Positions 6,106-8,064 of a DNA stretch of 8,064 bases are shown here, one piece after another (the stretch's first letter is position 1; each line of letters starts with the position of its first letter). Below the pieces are notes generated by a model, which did not search any database, was not told where the DNA came from, and was given only the letters and a program-made list of their open reading frames with translations. Source of the stretch: Terriglobus sp. (GTDB lineage Bacteria; Acidobacteriota; Terriglobia; Terriglobales; Acidobacteriaceae); the NCBI GenBank assembly GCA_023265355.1, contig JAHFTZ010000085.1, positions 1-8,064 on the forward strand, written 5' to 3'. A program made the translations under genes and the position numbers.

Positions 6106-6137
6106 CTGTTTACAAACCCACCAGCTACACTCGCAAA

Positions 6138-6806
6138 GTGGATAAGGAAGCCCTAGTCCTCACACTTCGCCTCGCCACCGTCACCACCCTCGTGCTGATG
6201 CTCCTCGCCCTGCCCCTGGCGGGCTGGCTCGCCCTTGGCCGCAGCAGACTGCGCTACGTCATCGAAGCCCTCGTCGCCCTTCCAATCGTTCTCCCGCCCA
6301 CCGTACTCGGCTTTTACCTCCTCGTCGGTCTCGGCCCGCTCACGGCCATAGGGCGAGCGATCGTCCGTCTCCTCGGCCATCCCCTAGCCTTCACCTTCTC
6401 GGGCTTAGTCGTGGGCTCGTTTCTCTACAGCCTGCCCTTCGCCGTGCAGCCGGTCGTCGCTGGCCTGCGCAGCATCGATCCGCGCTATCTCGAAGCAGCA
6501 CAGACGCTCGGAGCGTCGCCCAGCCGCGTCTTCCGCGCCATCGCTCTGCCGCTCGCGAAGAGCTCAATCCTCGCCGCAGCTGTCCTCACCTTCATGCATA
6601 CCGTCGGAGAGTTCGGCGTCGTCCTCATGCTCGGTGGAGGCATCCCCGGCCGCACACAGACGCTCTCCATCGCCCTCTTCGACCAGGTGCAAAACTTCGA
6701 CTACGCGGCAGCGAACCGCACCGCCCTCTGGCTTCTTCTCGCTTCCACTGTCGCCCTGCTCTTCGTGTACGGTCGCAGCCTCTTCCGGAGAAACCGCGAT
6801 GCTTGA
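6138..6806 (+). CDS. modB: Molybdate ABC transporter permease
   Basis: ModB is the inner-membrane channel subunit of the molybdate importer and works as a homodimer with two ModC ATPases. The call gives 222 residues, close to the usual 225-230. Hydrophobic spans are seen at about 6-33, 44-66, 84-108, 143-167 and 195-212. The EAA coupling loop is at 119-138 (EAAQTLGASPSRVFRAIALP), followed by the ModB-typical HTVGEFGVVLMLGGGIPGRTQTLSIALFD (154-182, here cited by its key GEFG and IPGRTQ). The start is GTG 6138, chosen because it gives MDKEALVLTLRLA, a standard ModB opening. An in-frame GTG at 6054 would add 28 residues encoded by the intergenic repeat, which is unlikely to be native. No Shine-Dalgarno precedes 6138, so the start is less certain than the identity. 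The last 8 bases overlap modC. Confidence 0.92.
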   Translation: MDKEALVLTLRLATVTTLVLMLLALPLAGWLALGRSRLRYVIEALVALPIVLPPTVLGFYLLVGLGPLTAIGRAIVRLLGHPLAFTFSGLVVGSFLYSLPFAVQPVVAGLRSIDPRYLEAAQTLGASPSRVFRAIALPLAKSSILAAAVLTFMHTVGEFGVVLMLGGGIPGRTQTLSIALFDQVQNFDYAAANRTALWLLLASTVALLFVYGRSLFRRNRDA

Positions 6807-7470
6807 GCTAATGCTCCGGGGCGAACGAGGAAGACAAACTCTCGAGGTCCACCTCCGTGTCACGCAGCCGTGGACCGTGCTCTTCGGCGCATCCGGAGCT
6901 GGAAAATCCAGCATCCTCCGTGCCATCGCCGGTCTATGGCAACCGCCCGCAACGCAAGTTCTTCTCGAGGGGAAAGACATCTCTTCCCTCAGCCCCGACC
7001 GTCGCCAGATTCCCCTCGTCACGCATCACGCCGCACTCTTTCCCAACATGACCGCGCGCGAAAATCTCCTCTTTCCCCTCAGGGGAAAAGATACCGGCTC
7101 CGCAGACGAACTTCTTCGGCGATTCCAGGTAGAACACGTGCGCGACAGCAAACCGGCCACACTCTCCAGTGGAGAGCGTCAGCGCGTCGCGCTTGCTCGC
7201 GCGCTTGCCTGCCGCCCAAGGGTTCTTCTCCTCGATGAAGCGCTCAGCGGCCTCGATATCCCGCTTCGCACGCAGCTCATCGTCGAACTCAGACGCTGGC
7301 AGGCGAACTCCGGAGCGCTCATCCTCTCCGTCACGCACAACCTCTCCGAAACACTCGAATCAGCGGACGAAGTCGCTCGTCTCGAAGACGGACGTATCAC
7401 CCAGACCGGACCTGCGCGCGCAGTCCTCAGCGACCGCCGGGACCATCTTCTATCTCTACTAGGAGACTGA
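6799..7470 (+). CDS. modC: Molybdate ABC transporter ATPase, short form without TOBE/Mop domain
   Basis: ModC (223 residues) is the cytoplasmic ATPase that powers ModB. Visible motifs: Walker A FGASGAGKSS (29-38), signature LSSGERQRVALARAL (122-136), Walker B VLLLDEALSGLD (142-153) with catalytic Glu147, and the H-loop His180 in SVTHN. Two things are unusual. Where ModC proteins carry VFQ-x-x-x-LFP, this one reads VTHHAALFP (74-82), so the Q-loop Gln is replaced by His76. And the chain stops after the nucleotide-binding domain, whereas E. coli ModC has about 350 residues with a C-terminal molybdate-binding TOBE/Mop domain. The ATG overlaps the modB stop by 8 bases and follows GGAG (6787-6790) at good spacing, which fixes the start. 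The final 12 bases overlap the murB 3' end on the other strand. The partner identity rests mainly on the tight coupling with modB. Confidence 0.88.
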   Translation: MLELMLRGERGRQTLEVHLRVTQPWTVLFGASGAGKSSILRAIAGLWQPPATQVLLEGKDISSLSPDRRQIPLVTHHAALFPNMTARENLLFPLRGKDTGSADELLRRFQVEHVRDSKPATLSSGERQRVALARALACRPRVLLLDEALSGLDIPLRTQLIVELRRWQANSGALILSVTHNLSETLESADEVARLEDGRITQTGPARAVLSDRRDHLLSLLGD

Positions 7471-8064
7471 AACCGGCTCCTGTTCCAGCGACACCCCGAA
7501 CCGCTCGCGCACCACCCGGGCAATCTCATCGCGCAGCGCCACGATCTCTGCCGCTGTCGCTCCTCCACGGTTCGTCAGCGCCAGCGTATGCCGCGTCGAG
7601 ATCCCCACCGGTCCCATTACGTACCCTCGCGGAAACCCGGCCTGCTCAATCAACCACGCAGCGGAAAGTTTCACGCGCTCTTCACCCACAGCCCAATGCG
7701 GAACTTTCTCTATCCCCAAGGCACCTGCAATTCCCGCCAGCAAATCCATCGGCACCACGGGATTCCGAAAGAACGACCCTGCTGAGCATGTATCTGCATC
7801 TCTCCCGGCAGGATACTGCCCTGAACCATCCGGTGCCGCCGTCACCATGCCCTTCAGGCCTCGGATTTCGCGAACAGCGTCGGCCACTTCCACCAGACTC
7901 GGAGAAGTTTCGCCAGCAAACCTCTTCGCCAGATCCGCGTACTTCAACTGCGGTGCACCATCGGCGCGCAGGCAGAAATCCACACGCGTCACCACGTAAC
8001 GCCCTTTGGCGCCGCCTTCCGCAGAATCTGTATTGAAGAGGCTGGTGCGATAGCCAAACCCGCA
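7459..8064 (-). CDS. murB: UDP-N-acetylenolpyruvoylglucosamine reductase (5' end outside window)
   Basis: MurB is the FAD- and NADPH-dependent cytoplasmic enzyme that reduces UDP-GlcNAc-enolpyruvate to UDP-MurNAc in peptidoglycan precursor synthesis. The frame is open to the right edge; the 201 residues seen are the C-terminal part. They begin CGFGYRTSLFN, matching the C-x-FGYR-x-S segment of E. coli-type MurB, continue with GRYVVTRVDFCL, and include AGSFFRNPVV with the catalytic Ser (about residue 97 of this fragment), KLSAAWLIEQAGF and the final FGVSLEQEP whose second Glu matches the proton-donor Glu325 of E. coli. The arrangement is that of the long (type I) MurB. It starts upstream of 8064, so a GTG at 7995 inside it is not the real start. 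It converges on modC with overlapping stop regions. Confidence 0.93.
   Translation of the reverse strand, partial: CGFGYRTSLFNTDSAEGGAKGRYVVTRVDFCLRADGAPQLKYADLAKRFAGETSPSLVEVADAVREIRGLKGMVTAAPDGSGQYPAGRDADTCSAGSFFRNPVVPMDLLAGIAGALGIEKVPHWAVGEERVKLSAAWLIEQAGFPRGYVMGPVGISTRHTLALTNRGGATAAEIVALRDEIARVVRERFGVSLEQEPVSVS

Noticed and set aside
6634..6798. N-terminal extension of modC inside modB
   Set aside because: The first 55 codons would lie within modB in another frame; the ATG at 6799 has a good Shine-Dalgarno and begins the normal ATPase fold.

Overview
The window looks like chromosomal housekeeping sequence from a GC-rich, Gram-negative-type bacterium. The best guess is Acidobacteriota (Terriglobia, near Granulicella, Terriglobus or Edaphobacter). 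That guess rests on inference: moderately high GC, the style of the thrC/thrB and CAP-domain proteins, and intergenic repeats of the 'TCATTCCG...GGAATC' and 'GGGTGCCCCA...TGGGGCACCC' kind that I associate with these genomes. Nothing in the window proves the taxon.

Left part (1-2643). At the extreme left is an unassigned edge of about 126 bases. It may hold the tail of a plus-strand gene, or a minus-strand promoter pointing out of the window. Two minus-strand genes follow: a secreted CAP/SCP-domain protein (127-900) and, upstream of it, a divergent WecG/TagA/CpsF-family glycosyltransferase (952-1749). Diverging from the glycosyltransferase is a lone DppC/OppC-type peptide ABC transporter permease (1819-2643), with none of its usual partners in view.

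Middle part (2644-5141). A 219-base convergent intergenic region carries a short dispersed repeat, a nested hairpin that may terminate the leftward transcript, and an AT-rich segment. Next comes a compact minus-strand threonine operon, thrC (threonine synthase) then thrB (homoserine kinase), separated by 2 bases. Together they turn O-phosphohomoserine's precursor homoserine into threonine: ThrB phosphorylates homoserine and ThrC converts the product to threonine.

Right part (5142-8064). Only 35 bases from thrC and divergent to it is a molybdate uptake locus, modA-modB-modC, encoding the periplasmic binding protein, the membrane permease and the ATPase. modB and modC overlap by 8 bases. modA is separated from modB by 169 bases packed with inverted repeats. 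ModC is short (223 residues): it lacks the C-terminal molybdate-binding (TOBE/Mop) domain and has His where the Q-loop Gln is expected. The window ends in the 3' two-thirds of murB (peptidoglycan precursor reductase) on the minus strand, whose stop overlaps the end of modC tail-to-tail by 12 bases.

I found no phage, plasmid, CRISPR, toxin-antitoxin or clearly new system. The points worth a second look are the repeats inside the mod locus (one pair shows compensatory base changes), the unusual ModC, and the orphan permease.
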